Of a stretch of DNA of 64,000 bases, positions 52,153 to 61,988 are shown piece after piece; within the stretch, counting starts at the first letter, position 1; every line of letters starts with the position of its first letter. This DNA is from Flectonema sp. DT1601 (taxonomy: Eukaryota > Euglenozoa > Diplonemea > Diplonemida > Diplonemidae). Both the position numbers and the translations under genes were made by a program. The DNA lies in NCBI GenBank assembly GCA_964019425.1, contig OZ025784.1:868001-932000 (forward strand), given 5' to 3'. The notes beneath the pieces are model-generated. The model had not been told where the DNA came from, did not search any database, and saw nothing but the letters and a program-made list of their open reading frames with translations.

Positions 52153-52402
52153 AAGGTATTGTAGATTAAAATGATGTCTTTTTAACGAAAGGTTTCCTTA
52201 TACTCGTTGAGACACCACACGAAGGTAGTCAGATCAATGTGTGATTAGGATCGTTTGTTGTGTTTTATTGAATTATTTGAAACATTTTTCACTCTCAGCC
52301 CTCGGCACCCATGATTTCAGGTTTTGGTTTCCTCACGTCTTGATGTTGTCTACGGGGTAGTTAATTTTCTTTCCTTTCTCACTGTCAGTTCTCACAAGTA
52401 AA

Positions 52403-53707
52403 ATGATGTTGGCCGCAGCAGCAGCTGCCACTATCATGGCGGCACCAGAACAGGTGCATCTTGCCTTCAAGACACCAACAAGTATGTGGATTTCATGGGC
52501 TGACAAGACAGGTGTGACTGGAGCCCTTGGTAGTGTTGTAGTAACTCAAGGAAGTGATAATACGAAGTACTCGACATCTGGTAATACTTATCAATACCAA
52601 TCTGAGTCCAGTAGGGAGGTGTATACCAGTCCTGTAATGTTCCACAGTGTTGTTAATATTACCTGCGGTAATGTTCCATACACATACAAGGTTTCAAGTG
52701 GTGGTGTAGACTCAACTGAGATGTCTTTCAAGACTCTTCCATGTGCTGGTCCAAACAGTGAAGTAGTCATCGCTCTGATTGGTGACTTGGGACAAACTGT
52801 TAACAGTTCAGCGACAGTTGATCACGTCGTTACTGGTATGAACCAAGAGACTGATCCTCTTCAGATGCTTTGGTTGATTGGTGACCTCAGTTACGCTGAC
52901 GCTGAGAAGTGGTCTTCTCACTCGTCGGGACAAACTCCTCAGAGATGGGACACCTGGGGTAACTTGGTACAGAAAGTTACCCAACAGATTCCTCTCATGG
53001 CTGGGCCAGGAAACCACGAGCAAGAAGACAGTCCAAAGCCGAAGATCGGAGCTCCTTACGTTGCGTTCTCTTCGAGAATTAAAGGACCTGATGGAGCTAA
53101 TGCTCCGTACTGGTGGTCGATGAGAACTGGTGCAGTTCATATGATTACAATGAATAGTTACATGGACTACTCTGTTGGATCAGATCAGTACAACTGGCTT
53201 GTTAATGAGTTAGCTACTGTTGATAGATTAGTCACCCCATGGTTGGTTGTTGGTCTACACGCTCCTTGGTACAACAGCAACACTCATCACCACAACGAAC
53301 GGGAGGAATGGGGAATGAGAAGAGCAATGGAACCGTTGCTTGCTAAGGCTAAAGTTGATGTATTATTTTGTGGCCACGTTCACGCTTATGAGAGAAGTCA
53401 TCCAGTCTACGACTACAAACTAACAAAAGGAGCGATGGTTGAGATCAACATCGGTGATGGAGGTAACAGGGAAGTACTGAAAGCCGATCCACGTGACTGG
53501 CGTCAACCTCAGCCTGACTGGTCTGCTTTCCGTCAGAACAAGTTTGGACATGGAAGGTTCCACGTGTACAACAGTACTCATGCTCATTGGTCGTGGCATA
53601 CTATTCACACCCCTGAATCAGTTGAGTCAGATACCTTATGGTTTATTCGTAATGAAGACCTTCATGGGGTTCAAGCTTTTCCAATTCATAATGAGAGAAG
53701 TGAATAG
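52403..53707 (+). CDS. Purple acid phosphatase (copy A)
   Basis: 434 aa. A short Ala-rich hydrophobic start (MMLAAAAAATIMAA) may be a signal peptide. An N-terminal fibronectin-like domain (PEQVHLAF, MWISWAD) is followed by the metallophosphatase domain with all five motifs: GDLG (about 128), GDLSYAD (about 159), GNHE (203-206), GLHAPWY (about 283) and GHVHAYE (324-330). These bind the two-metal centre and cleave phosphate esters at acid pH, usually outside the cell or in vacuoles. First of three tandem copies. The loop at about 166-178 differs most (EKWSSHSSGQTPQ). The ATG follows an acceptor-like CTCACTGTCAG. Confidence 0.92.
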   Translation: MMLAAAAAATIMAAPEQVHLAFKTPTSMWISWADKTGVTGALGSVVVTQGSDNTKYSTSGNTYQYQSESSREVYTSPVMFHSVVNITCGNVPYTYKVSSGGVDSTEMSFKTLPCAGPNSEVVIALIGDLGQTVNSSATVDHVVTGMNQETDPLQMLWLIGDLSYADAEKWSSHSSGQTPQRWDTWGNLVQKVTQQIPLMAGPGNHEQEDSPKPKIGAPYVAFSSRIKGPDGANAPYWWSMRTGAVHMITMNSYMDYSVGSDQYNWLVNELATVDRLVTPWLVVGLHAPWYNSNTHHHNEREEWGMRRAMEPLLAKAKVDVLFCGHVHAYERSHPVYDYKLTKGAMVEINIGDGGNREVLKADPRDWRQPQPDWSAFRQNKFGHGRFHVYNSTHAHWSWHTIHTPESVESDTLWFIRNEDLHGVQAFPIHNERSE

Positions 53708-54166
53708 AACCATACAGTGATGTGTTATCAATGAGTACCCTTAACCTCAACTGCTGTACCATCGCAGGGCTCTCTCACACTCATCTCGTTGTTATCTTTG
53801 TTGAATATCTTCACATTTGTCTAATCAAACAGAAGTATTCCTGAGTTATAAACGGTGATCTTTTCCCTTCTCTTCATTCATTTTTATTATCGTCTTCTAA
53901 CGTATCGTTTTTATTAGTTTGTGAAGTTTACTCGCGTGACTGATTGTTTCTCTTTTGAGAAGAGTATGTGAAATATTGTATTTAGTCGTGGCGGGGGAAC
54001 GCAGTTGACGAGTGGAAGTGTTTTGTAAATAAAATCATCTCTCACAGTTTTGATATGTGAAACTTGTGCAGGCCTTGGCTGCTTTCTCTGGTTGAGTTTA
54101 TTTTAAATAAGTTTTGTATTTTTGCGACTATCTCTCTCCTCACTGTCCAGTGTTCACAAAAATAAA
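53708..54166. other. Spacer between phosphatase copies
   Basis: 459 bases with no gene. It differs from the next spacer except for the last 20-30 bases before each ATG, which carry the same CTCACTG(T/C)CCAG acceptor-like site. Confidence 0.6.
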
Positions 54167-55477
54167 ATGATGTTGGCCGCAGCAGCAGCTGCCACTATCA
54201 TGGCGGCACCAGAACAGGTGCATCTTGCCTTCAAGACACCAACAAGTATGTGGATTTCATGGGCTGACAAGACAGGTGTGACTGGAGCCCTTGGCAGTGT
54301 TGTAGTAACTCAAGGAAGTGATAATACGAAGTACTCAACATCTGGTAATACTTATCAATACCAATCATCATTTGGTGAAGATCCTTACACCAGTCCTGTA
54401 ATGTTCCACAGTGTTGTTAATATTACCTGCGGTAATGTTCCATACACATACAAGGTTTCAAGTGGTGGTGTAGACTCAACTGAGATGTCTTTCAAGACTC
54501 TTCCATGTGCTGGTCCAAACAGTGAAGTAGTCATCGCTCTGATTGGTGACTTGGGACAAACTGTTAACAGTTCAGCGACAGTTGATCACGTCGTTACTGG
54601 TATGAACCAAGAGACTGATCCTCTTCAGATGCTTTGGTTGGTTGGTGACCTCAGTTACGCTGACGCAGCATACGGACCAAATTGCACAAGTACATTTGGC
54701 TGTCTTGCCTCGAGATGGGACACCTGGGGTAACTTGGTACAGAAAGTTACCCAACAGATTCCTCTCATGGCTGGGCCAGGAAACCACGAGCAAGAAGACA
54801 GTCCGACACCGAAGATCGGAGCTCCGTACGTTGCGTACTCTTCGAGAATTAAAGGACCTGATGGAGCTAATGCTCCGTACTGGTGGTCGATGAGAACTGG
54901 TGCAGTTCATATGATTACAATGAATAGTTACATGGACTACTCTGTTGGATCAGATCAGTACAACTGGCTTGTTAATGAGTTAGCTACTGTTGATAGATTA
55001 GTCACCCCATGGTTGGTTGTTGGTCTACACGCTCCTTGGTACAACAGCAACACTCATCACCACAATGAAACAGAGGAATGGGGAATGAGAAGAGCAATGG
55101 AACCGTTGCTTGCTAAGGCTAAAGTTGATGTATTGTTTTGTGGTCACGTTCACGCTTATGAGAGAAGTCATCCAGTCTACGACTACAAACTAACAAAAGG
55201 AGCGATGGTTGAGATCAACATCGGTGATGGAGGTAACAGAGAATTGTTGGAAGCCGATCCACTTGACTGGCGTCAACCTCAGCCGGACTGGTCTGCTTTC
55301 CGTCAGAACAAGTTTGGACATGGAAGGTTCCACGTGTACAACAGTACTCATGCTCATTGGTCGTGGCATACTATTCACACCCCTGAATCAGTTGAGTCAG
55401 ATACCTTATGGTTTATTCGTAATGAAGACCTTCATGGGGTTCAAGCTTTTCCAATTCATAATGAGAGAAGTGAATAG
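54167..55477 (+). CDS. Purple acid phosphatase (copy B)
   Basis: 436 aa, nearly identical to copy A with all five metal-binding motifs. The start is the ATG at 54167, matching the other copies; codons upstream are in frame but lack an ATG. Differences concentrate in two surface segments: SSFGEDPYTSP near residue 68 and AYGPNCTSTFGCLAS near 166, where a Cys pair appears that copy A lacks. Confidence 0.92.
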   Translation: MMLAAAAAATIMAAPEQVHLAFKTPTSMWISWADKTGVTGALGSVVVTQGSDNTKYSTSGNTYQYQSSFGEDPYTSPVMFHSVVNITCGNVPYTYKVSSGGVDSTEMSFKTLPCAGPNSEVVIALIGDLGQTVNSSATVDHVVTGMNQETDPLQMLWLVGDLSYADAAYGPNCTSTFGCLASRWDTWGNLVQKVTQQIPLMAGPGNHEQEDSPTPKIGAPYVAYSSRIKGPDGANAPYWWSMRTGAVHMITMNSYMDYSVGSDQYNWLVNELATVDRLVTPWLVVGLHAPWYNSNTHHHNETEEWGMRRAMEPLLAKAKVDVLFCGHVHAYERSHPVYDYKLTKGAMVEINIGDGGNRELLEADPLDWRQPQPDWSAFRQNKFGHGRFHVYNSTHAHWSWHTIHTPESVESDTLWFIRNEDLHGVQAFPIHNERSE

Positions 55478-56004
55478 GTTGGTTTTGACGAAGTATTATC
55501 CTTAGTAAACTATTTGTATTATTGCCAATGTGAAACACTCTTCCAGTAGTACTTCTCTAACTCACAAAGAGGAAGAAGTATCCTGCCCTTTTCTCACTTA
55601 CGTTTAGGTGGTTGTGTTGTCTCTCTTTTATTATTTTTTAGTTTTCGCTCATCGTTTTTTGTTCCAGCTTTCAATTTACAAGAAAAAAAACTCGCGTGTA
55701 TTCGTTGTGGAATTTTTATTTGGGTCCAATTGACGGCACACGCAACTGTTCCTTTCTGTTTTGTTGTTTTTTCTCTCGTTTTTTGTAAACGAACGTGTTG
55801 TTTCTACTACTCAAATCAAACTATTGCTTTGCTAATATAAAGAAGGACCTCGTAAACATCTTTCTTTACTGCTGTTGCCAGTATTTTATACGCCTGACTT
55901 GTGTATTTCTGGTTGTTGGCATCGAACGTCTTTTTTTATCTCCCAGTTGGACGTAGTTAGTTTGATTTATCTTTTCCTCACTGCCCAGTGTTCACAAAAA
56001 TAAA
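55478..56004. other. Spacer between phosphatase copies
   Basis: 527 bases, no gene recognised. It ends in CTCACTGCCCAG 15 bases before the ATG. Confidence 0.6.
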
Positions 56005-57315
56005 ATGATGTTGGCCGCAGCAGCAGCTGCCACTATCATGGCGGCACCAGAACAGGTGCATCTTGCCTTCAAGACACCAACAAGTATGTGGATTTCATGG
56101 GCTGACAAGACAGGTGTGACTGGAGCCCTTGGCAGTGTTGTAGTAACTCAAGGAAGTGATAATACGAAGTACTCAACATCTGGTAATACTTATCAATACC
56201 AATCATCATTTGGTGAAGATCCTTACACCAGTCCTGTAATGTTCCACAGTGTTGTTAATATTACCTGCGGTAATGTTCCATACACATACAAGGTTTCAAG
56301 TGGTGGTGTAGACTCAACTGAGATGTCTTTCAAGACTCTTCCATGTGCTGGTCCAAACAGTGAAGTAGTCATCGCTCTGATTGGTGACTTGGGACAAACT
56401 GTTAACAGTTCAGCGACAGTTGATCACGTCGTTACTGGTATGAACCAAGAGACTGATCCTCTTCAGATGCTTTGGTTGATTGGTGACCTCAGTTACGCTG
56501 ACGCAGCTGATGGGCCAAATTGCACCCGTCCGTTCGGATGTTCTCCTCAGAGATGGGACACCTGGGGTAACTTGGTACAGAAAGTTACCCAACAGATCCC
56601 CCTCATGGCTGGGCCAGGAAACCACGAGCAAGAAGACAGTCCGGCACCGAAGATCGGAGCTCCGTACGTTGCGTACTCTTCGAGAATTAAAGGACCTGAT
56701 GGAGCTAATGCTCCGTACTGGTGGTCGATGAGAACTGGTGCAGTTCATATGATTACAATGAATAGTTACATGGACTACTCTGTTGGATCAGATCAGTACA
56801 ACTGGCTTGTTAATGAGTTAGCTACTGTTGATAGATTAGTCACCCCATGGTTGGTTGTTGGTCTACACGCTCCTTGGTACAACAGCAACACTCATCACCA
56901 CAATGAAACAGAGGAATGGGGAATGAGAAGAGCAATGGAACCGTTGCTTGCTAAGGCTAAAGTTGATGTATTGTTTTGTGGTCACGTTCACGCTTATGAG
57001 AGAAGTCATCCAGTCTACGACTACAAACTAACAAAAGGAGCGATGGTTGAGATCAACATCGGTGATGGAGGTAACAGAGAATTGTTGGAAGCCGATCCAC
57101 TTGACTGGCGTCAACCTCAGCCGGACTGGTCTGCTTTCCGTCAGAACAAGTTTGGACATGGAAGGTTCCACGTGTACAACAGTACTCATGCTCATTGGTC
57201 GTGGCATACTATTCACACCCCTGAATCAGTTGAGTCAGATACCTTATGGTTTATTCGTAATGAAGACCTTCATGGGGTTCAAGCTTTTCCAACTCGTAAT
57301 GAAAAAAGTGACTAG
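56005..57315 (+). CDS. Purple acid phosphatase (copy C)
   Basis: 436 aa, nearly identical to copy B. The loop near 166 reads ADGPNCTRPFGCSPQ, keeping the Cys pair. The last residues differ slightly (TRNEKSD). The tandem set suggests gene dosage or antigen-like loop variation on an extracellular enzyme. Confidence 0.92.
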   Translation: MMLAAAAAATIMAAPEQVHLAFKTPTSMWISWADKTGVTGALGSVVVTQGSDNTKYSTSGNTYQYQSSFGEDPYTSPVMFHSVVNITCGNVPYTYKVSSGGVDSTEMSFKTLPCAGPNSEVVIALIGDLGQTVNSSATVDHVVTGMNQETDPLQMLWLIGDLSYADAADGPNCTRPFGCSPQRWDTWGNLVQKVTQQIPLMAGPGNHEQEDSPAPKIGAPYVAYSSRIKGPDGANAPYWWSMRTGAVHMITMNSYMDYSVGSDQYNWLVNELATVDRLVTPWLVVGLHAPWYNSNTHHHNETEEWGMRRAMEPLLAKAKVDVLFCGHVHAYERSHPVYDYKLTKGAMVEINIGDGGNRELLEADPLDWRQPQPDWSAFRQNKFGHGRFHVYNSTHAHWSWHTIHTPESVESDTLWFIRNEDLHGVQAFPTRNEKSD

Positions 57316-57699
57316 CTATCACTCTCGTCACTTTCATTCTTAACATTTATGCATTGAAGACGGATTCTTTTATAAAAGAAGATGTACCCAAACTCAAATA
57401 TCTGACCAGCATATTAGTTCGGTTATTCGCTTCAATTATTAAGGTATCTGAGAGTCTAGCTATGCATATGTTTAGATCTGGTTTATGTTGACCACTTTAT
57501 TTATGTTTCTCATGAAAGCCAACGTTTTTTCATAAGTGTTTTTTTTTTTTTTTTTTTTTAAAATTATTATTGGTTTTATTCGCATGCGACCAGTGTGATT
57601 GTTGTCAGTTTTCAACCAAAAAAAAAATCATTTTTTTTTTTTTTAGTTGTTTTTTTTTTATATATTTTAATTCATTTTTCTCACAAAAGCCCCACAGCC
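57316..57699. other. Intergenic, T runs
   Basis: T runs at 57540-57559 and 57629-57643. It ends in CCCCACAG two bases before the ATG at 57700. No gene recognised. Confidence 0.55.
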
Positions 57700-58506
57700 A
57701 TGCGGCGAGAGAGTGGGGCGAACTCTTGGTTGGCAGGATGGGTGGCTGTCCCGTTGGGAACACTTGCAGGACATCCTTTCGACACGATGAAAGTTCGAAT
57801 ACAAATGAATGGAGCTGAGAATAAATTTAAAGGTCTCTGGAGTGGATCTACCGTACCGGTGGCTTCAAGGCAAATAGTTAAAGGAACTTTATACGGTTCG
57901 TATGGAATGATAAATAGTTTTTTTCAACAACGAACTGGTAACCTGTCGCTACCATGGTGGTTATACGGCGCTAGCGGTGGGATTTCTGGAGGAGTATCGG
58001 CATTGCTTCAGACTCCAGCAGATTATATTAAAATAAGAATTCAGACTGGTGATCAACGGCTTCCTGTATTAGGCAGAGTGACTTCAGTCATTCGAAAAAC
58101 AAATATCAGTGGGCTCTATCAAGGGGTACGGCCGATGGTACTTAGGGATAGCTTGGGTTTTTTTGTATACTTCTCTCTTTTTGAACATCTGAGAAGGAGG
58201 TTTGGAACACAAGGTACCTTCTGGAAACAATTTATTCTCGGTTCGTTTGTTGGTTGTATTTCGTGGATGTTTCAATACCCAATCGACGTGATAAAAACAC
58301 GCCTACAAGCAACCCATAATTGTAAACTAACAGCCACTAAAATGGCTTACAACACACTCAGTAATGAAGGTATTTCAGTTTTTTATCGAGGTTTGAGTGC
58401 AGCTCTAATCAGAGCATGTGTTGTCCACGGAACGACTATGAGCATATATGAAGCAATGTTAGACTACATAAATGAATATCAGTCTGTGGTTACTAATCTA
58501 AGTTAA
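57700..58506 (+). CDS. Mitochondrial carrier family protein
   Basis: 268 aa from the ATG at 57700; an open frame upstream only translates T runs. Three repeats, each with the carrier signature: PFDTMKVRIQ (about 26), PADYIKIRIQ (about 107) and PIDVIKTRLQ (about 198). Six helices are expected in the inner mitochondrial membrane. The first repeat lacks some usual residues after the signature and the protein is somewhat short (typical 290-310). Closest in style to the basic amino acid or acylcarnitine carriers, but the substrate cannot be assigned. Confidence 0.88.
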   Translation: MRRESGANSWLAGWVAVPLGTLAGHPFDTMKVRIQMNGAENKFKGLWSGSTVPVASRQIVKGTLYGSYGMINSFFQQRTGNLSLPWWLYGASGGISGGVSALLQTPADYIKIRIQTGDQRLPVLGRVTSVIRKTNISGLYQGVRPMVLRDSLGFFVYFSLFEHLRRRFGTQGTFWKQFILGSFVGCISWMFQYPIDVIKTRLQATHNCKLTATKMAYNTLSNEGISVFYRGLSAALIRACVVHGTTMSIYEAMLDYINEYQSVVTNLS

Positions 58507-59724
58507 TTTTTGTTATTATATTGTCTTGAGCCTTTATCTCTGCTGGCTGAAGGTTTGTCCTCAATTTGAGTTGACGATAGCCCGTCGGCTGGAAAGAGAG
58601 ACTTGTTGTAACTTTTTATATTTTTTTTATTTCTGAGACTTAGATCAAACCTGGTTTGATCGCAGCACGTGTGCGCGAGACAACCAGGTTTGTGAAAGTC
58701 AAATGTTTTTTCTGTTCTTATTCTTCTTCAGTTTCGTTGAGGATGAAATTACTTTTTTTTGTTTGGCGTTTGCTAAAATTTCAAGACTGTGGTTAACGAG
58801 CACATCTGCGCAAGATACCTAACATTCGGAAAATGTTTTTTTTTTTTTTTTTTTTTTTGAAATTTCATGTTATGTTTTTATAACTATCTAGTATAAAGGA
58901 AACACGTTATTGTTTTTGACGAGACCAGCTGCTGCTTTTTCGTCTATCAGCTGAACAAGTTCTGCTGACAGATTTTCTATTTTTTTTTTAAATTCTAAAC
59001 AACAGATGAGATATGAATAGAGTACAGTCTTTCGGTTTGCATCTTATTCGTTTTTTTCAAAAAATTGTGTTGTTATTCCTTATTATTATTTATTTTTATG
59101 AAACATAATGAATGTTGTTTTACAATTTTTTTTTTTGGACATTTGTTGTTGCGTAGAACTGCAGCACATGTGCGCGAGAAAAATGCTGGTATTTCCATCG
59201 TTTCTGTAAAAGAAAAAAAATAACTACTTTTTTTGAAAAAAAAAATTCTTCTTACAGGGTCACACGTCACATGTTGTAGGAAGATTGGGTCCTTACTGAT
59301 GCGGGCTACCCAGACCCCCTCGTAGTCATCAGTTTGTATTTTGCTAACTAAATTATAGTTCCCTTGGCTAATCTCTACTTTTCTTATTCTCACTTTTCTG
59401 TTCTAAAATTAATGATACTAACTTATGGTTCCCTTGGCTGAGAAGGGCAAACGCGATGAGTAGGACAGGCCTGACACCGCAGTGTCCCCTTGCTCTCTTC
59501 GCTGAAGAGGGCTGGGTAAGGGGAATGGTCTGAAGAAAGATTGTTTTTAATCTTAGCCCGAAACCAACTTGTTTGTTGTCCTACGAATTTTACTTTTTTT
59601 TGATTGACTGATAATTATTAATACTAACTAACTAGGAAGTTATAAACATTTCAAACACAAAAACATCTATTTATTTCCCCCTTTCCTTTTAGATAAAAAA
59701 CAACCAACTCATACTAAAATACTG
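58507..59724. other. Intergenic with repeats
   Basis: Three copies of a GCAGCACGTGTGCGCGAGA-type motif (about 58662-58682, 58799-58816, 59160-59179), a short relative of the 4105 repeat (59283-59350), and a full R1 repeat (59464-59633). The last 30 bases before the next gene carry CCCCTTTCCTTTTAG. No gene recognised. Confidence 0.6.
59464..59633. repeat. Dispersed repeat R1
   Basis: Near-complete copy of the family described at 9856. Confidence 0.75.
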
Positions 59725-61089
59725 ATGCAGGTTTCTTTATGTTGTCCAGACCTCGGATTTCAACCAGTTTTGATAAATGTTAATAAAGACACGCTAGTGA
59801 GTGATGCGTTAAAAACTGCGTCATCCGAATGGGATATCGATCCTGAAGAAATTGACGTTGAGTTCGCAGGAGATCCCCTAAATGTAAAGTCATTGTTGAT
59901 ATCTTTGGTATCGTTTGATGCAGAGTTGTTGGTATCACGGAAACGATTTCGAATTTTTGATAAAAATTGGTTCAGTGACGACGAATTGAGAGAACAACTC
60001 TTCTACAGATATGCGAATAACGGAGAAGACTTCTTACTAGTTGATTCTTCAACTTTCGTAGTGAATGACTCTCTTTGTTTTAGGGGACTCAAACTACCTC
60101 CTGAAGTAAAATTGATTTCACTACGCGAACCCAACACCGATGTGACTGTTGTTGATCGTTATTTCTTGTCGGAGTGTGATTCTCTTACACAAATAGATTT
60201 ATCGTTGATGTCTCACATCACTGAAATTGATAATAATTTTTTAAATCAATCGACTTCTTTAGTTGATATTGACATGAGCTATTTCAGTAGTTTGGTTGTG
60301 ATAAAAAATTTCTTTCTTTCGGAATGCAAGTCACTTTTAAATATAAATTTTTCAAATCTCCAAAACGTAACTTCAATTGGAGGATGTTTCTTACTACACT
60401 GCTCATCTATCGCTTTTATTGATTTTTCTGATTTTTGTAATGTGACTGATATTCGATATAGTTTTTTATGTGGGTGTTCATCTTTGTTGTCTATCGATCT
60501 ATCAATGCTAAGCAACTTAACGCAAATTGGAGATGGTTTTTTACAAAAATGCTCATCTGTTAAAACGGTTGAATTGCCGTCGTTCATTAATCAAAATGAG
60601 ATTTGCAACAACTTTCTTTTTTGTTGTTCTTCTCTGTCTTCAATCAGATTCAAAGACCCAGGTAACATAGTCTCCATTGGATATAATTTTTTAAAAAAGT
60701 GCACGTCTCTCACTAAACTTGATCTGTCGGGTTTTTGTTGCGTTAAGTCAATTGGTGATATGTTTCTCTCGGAGACATTAATAATTGAAGTCGACTTGTC
60801 AGGTTTTCGTAACGTGACCTCGATTGGATATAGATTTCTGTCTAATTGTCAAATGTTAGAATTACTTGACTTGTCAAGTATATGTTTAATTACTAAAATA
60901 GAAATTGATTTCTTACGTTCCTGTTCTTCTCTGAAAGATATTAATTTATCGACATTTTGTAGTGTTGTTCAGATTGAAGACGGATTCCTCGAGGGATGTG
61001 ACGCGGTTACGAAACTTCACTTACCTGAAGGTAATCGAAATCTCTTTTTGGAAACTGATCGGCTGTTCTATGGAGAACCTTGTTTTTAG
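59725..61089 (+). CDS. Ubiquitin-like head + BspA-type leucine-rich repeats
   Basis: 454 aa. Residues 1-75 resemble a beta-grasp domain (FQPVLINVNKDTLVSDAL, VEFAGDPLNVK, ELLVSRKRF), similar to the head of the protein at 44652. From about 130 to 440 run some thirteen repeats of 23-24 residues with the pattern C-x-S-L-x-x-I-D-L-S-x-x-x-x-x-T-x-I-G-x-x-F-L, the LRR_5/BspA type. Such repeats bind proteins. There is no signal peptide or membrane helix, so a cytosolic adaptor is likely. Confidence 0.75.
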   Translation: MQVSLCCPDLGFQPVLINVNKDTLVSDALKTASSEWDIDPEEIDVEFAGDPLNVKSLLISLVSFDAELLVSRKRFRIFDKNWFSDDELREQLFYRYANNGEDFLLVDSSTFVVNDSLCFRGLKLPPEVKLISLREPNTDVTVVDRYFLSECDSLTQIDLSLMSHITEIDNNFLNQSTSLVDIDMSYFSSLVVIKNFFLSECKSLLNINFSNLQNVTSIGGCFLLHCSSIAFIDFSDFCNVTDIRYSFLCGCSSLLSIDLSMLSNLTQIGDGFLQKCSSVKTVELPSFINQNEICNNFLFCCSSLSSIRFKDPGNIVSIGYNFLKKCTSLTKLDLSGFCCVKSIGDMFLSETLIIEVDLSGFRNVTSIGYRFLSNCQMLELLDLSSICLITKIEIDFLRSCSSLKDINLSTFCSVVQIEDGFLEGCDAVTKLHLPEGNRNLFLETDRLFYGEPCF

Positions 61090-61215
61090 TGAAAAGAGAG
61101 AAAAGACAAAAAAAAAAAAAAAAAAAAAGTGTTTTTGAACTTTTTTTTTTTTGTAATTTTTGTGAATTTTTTAAACTATTTCTCAGAACTTTAGTTTCGT
61201 ATAATAAACAAAAAA

Positions 61216-61944
61216 ATGGAGGTAGAAATTTACATCAACCCTGACGAGGATGGACAGCACAACAGTCGAACAATTAAAGTAAAATCAAAAATAAAAAAAA
61301 TGACATCAGCTGCTCAGAGACAAGTTGCTCATCGATTGTTCTACGGAGAGCGGATTAGAAAACGAATTCCAGATGACAACAACAATAATAGTGCGGCTAC
61401 TCGGACAAGGAAATCCGAAGACGAGCTTCGAAAATTATGCGACCGACTCAGCTGCGGACGTCCTAAGTACACTACTCTCAAAGACAATGAAACTTCTGAT
61501 AATAAAAAACGTCCATGGGTCGTGGGAGACGATACTTGTCCTTTTGAATTAAAGTACCTGTCAGTTCAGGACCCTAATTTAAAGATGTTTTGGTCTCGTA
61601 AAAAGGTAATCCGAAGTATTAAAGAAAAAGAACCAAAAGAAAGATCCTCATCAAAACCCATTCGAATTCCCCAGCTGGGGGAACTTCAATCAAACGAGTC
61701 GCTGTTGCCGTTTTTGTCTCAAAAATCTTCTTCTGGTGGCTTCCAACGAGGTGAGAGTAGTAGTTCAGTAATGCATATTCCGCTTCTGTCTCAATCTCAC
61801 TCAACGTGTGAGTCGAACTTTACGTCTAATCGAAACAGTCAGTCGACACTTTTTAATAACAACTCATTCTATCCTCAACAACAGGACTTTCCTCGTCATA
61901 CTTCAACTTCGTCAACTGAAACGTTTCACAGTTCTATTTATTAG
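61216..61944 (+). CDS. Unknown, low-complexity protein
   Basis: 242 aa. The N-terminus (EVEIYINPDEDGQHNSRTIKVKS region, 2-25) could be one more short beta-grasp-like start but is weak. Basic middle with RKRIPDDNNNN and KKRPWVVGDDTCPFELKYL; Ser/Asn/Gln-rich tail. Not recognised. The ATG follows an A-rich leader, and a 28-base G run begins 17 bases after the stop codon. Confidence 0.55.
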   Translation: MEVEIYINPDEDGQHNSRTIKVKSKIKKMTSAAQRQVAHRLFYGERIRKRIPDDNNNNSAATRTRKSEDELRKLCDRLSCGRPKYTTLKDNETSDNKKRPWVVGDDTCPFELKYLSVQDPNLKMFWSRKKVIRSIKEKEPKERSSSKPIRIPQLGELQSNESLLPFLSQKSSSGGFQRGESSSSVMHIPLLSQSHSTCESNFTSNRNSQSTLFNNNSFYPQQQDFPRHTSTSSTETFHSSIY

Positions 61945-61960
61945 TATTTTTTTGATTGTT

Positions 61961-61988
61961 GGGGGGGGGGGGGGGGGGGGGGGGGGGG
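61961..61988. repeat. 28-base G run
   Basis: Uninterrupted G at 61961-61988, followed by ACAGCACACGTAAACCTCC, which also follows TTGGGGAG at 17795 and TTGGGCAG at 18732. The run is therefore an expansion inside a dispersed repeat. Confidence 0.85.

Noticed and set aside
54122-54166. N-terminal extension of phosphatase copy B
   Set aside because: The extension begins at TTG, not ATG; the other two copies start at the ATG equivalent to 54167.
57595-57699. N-terminal extension of the mitochondrial carrier
   Set aside because: It begins at GTG and translates T runs into poly-Phe; the carrier starts at 57700.
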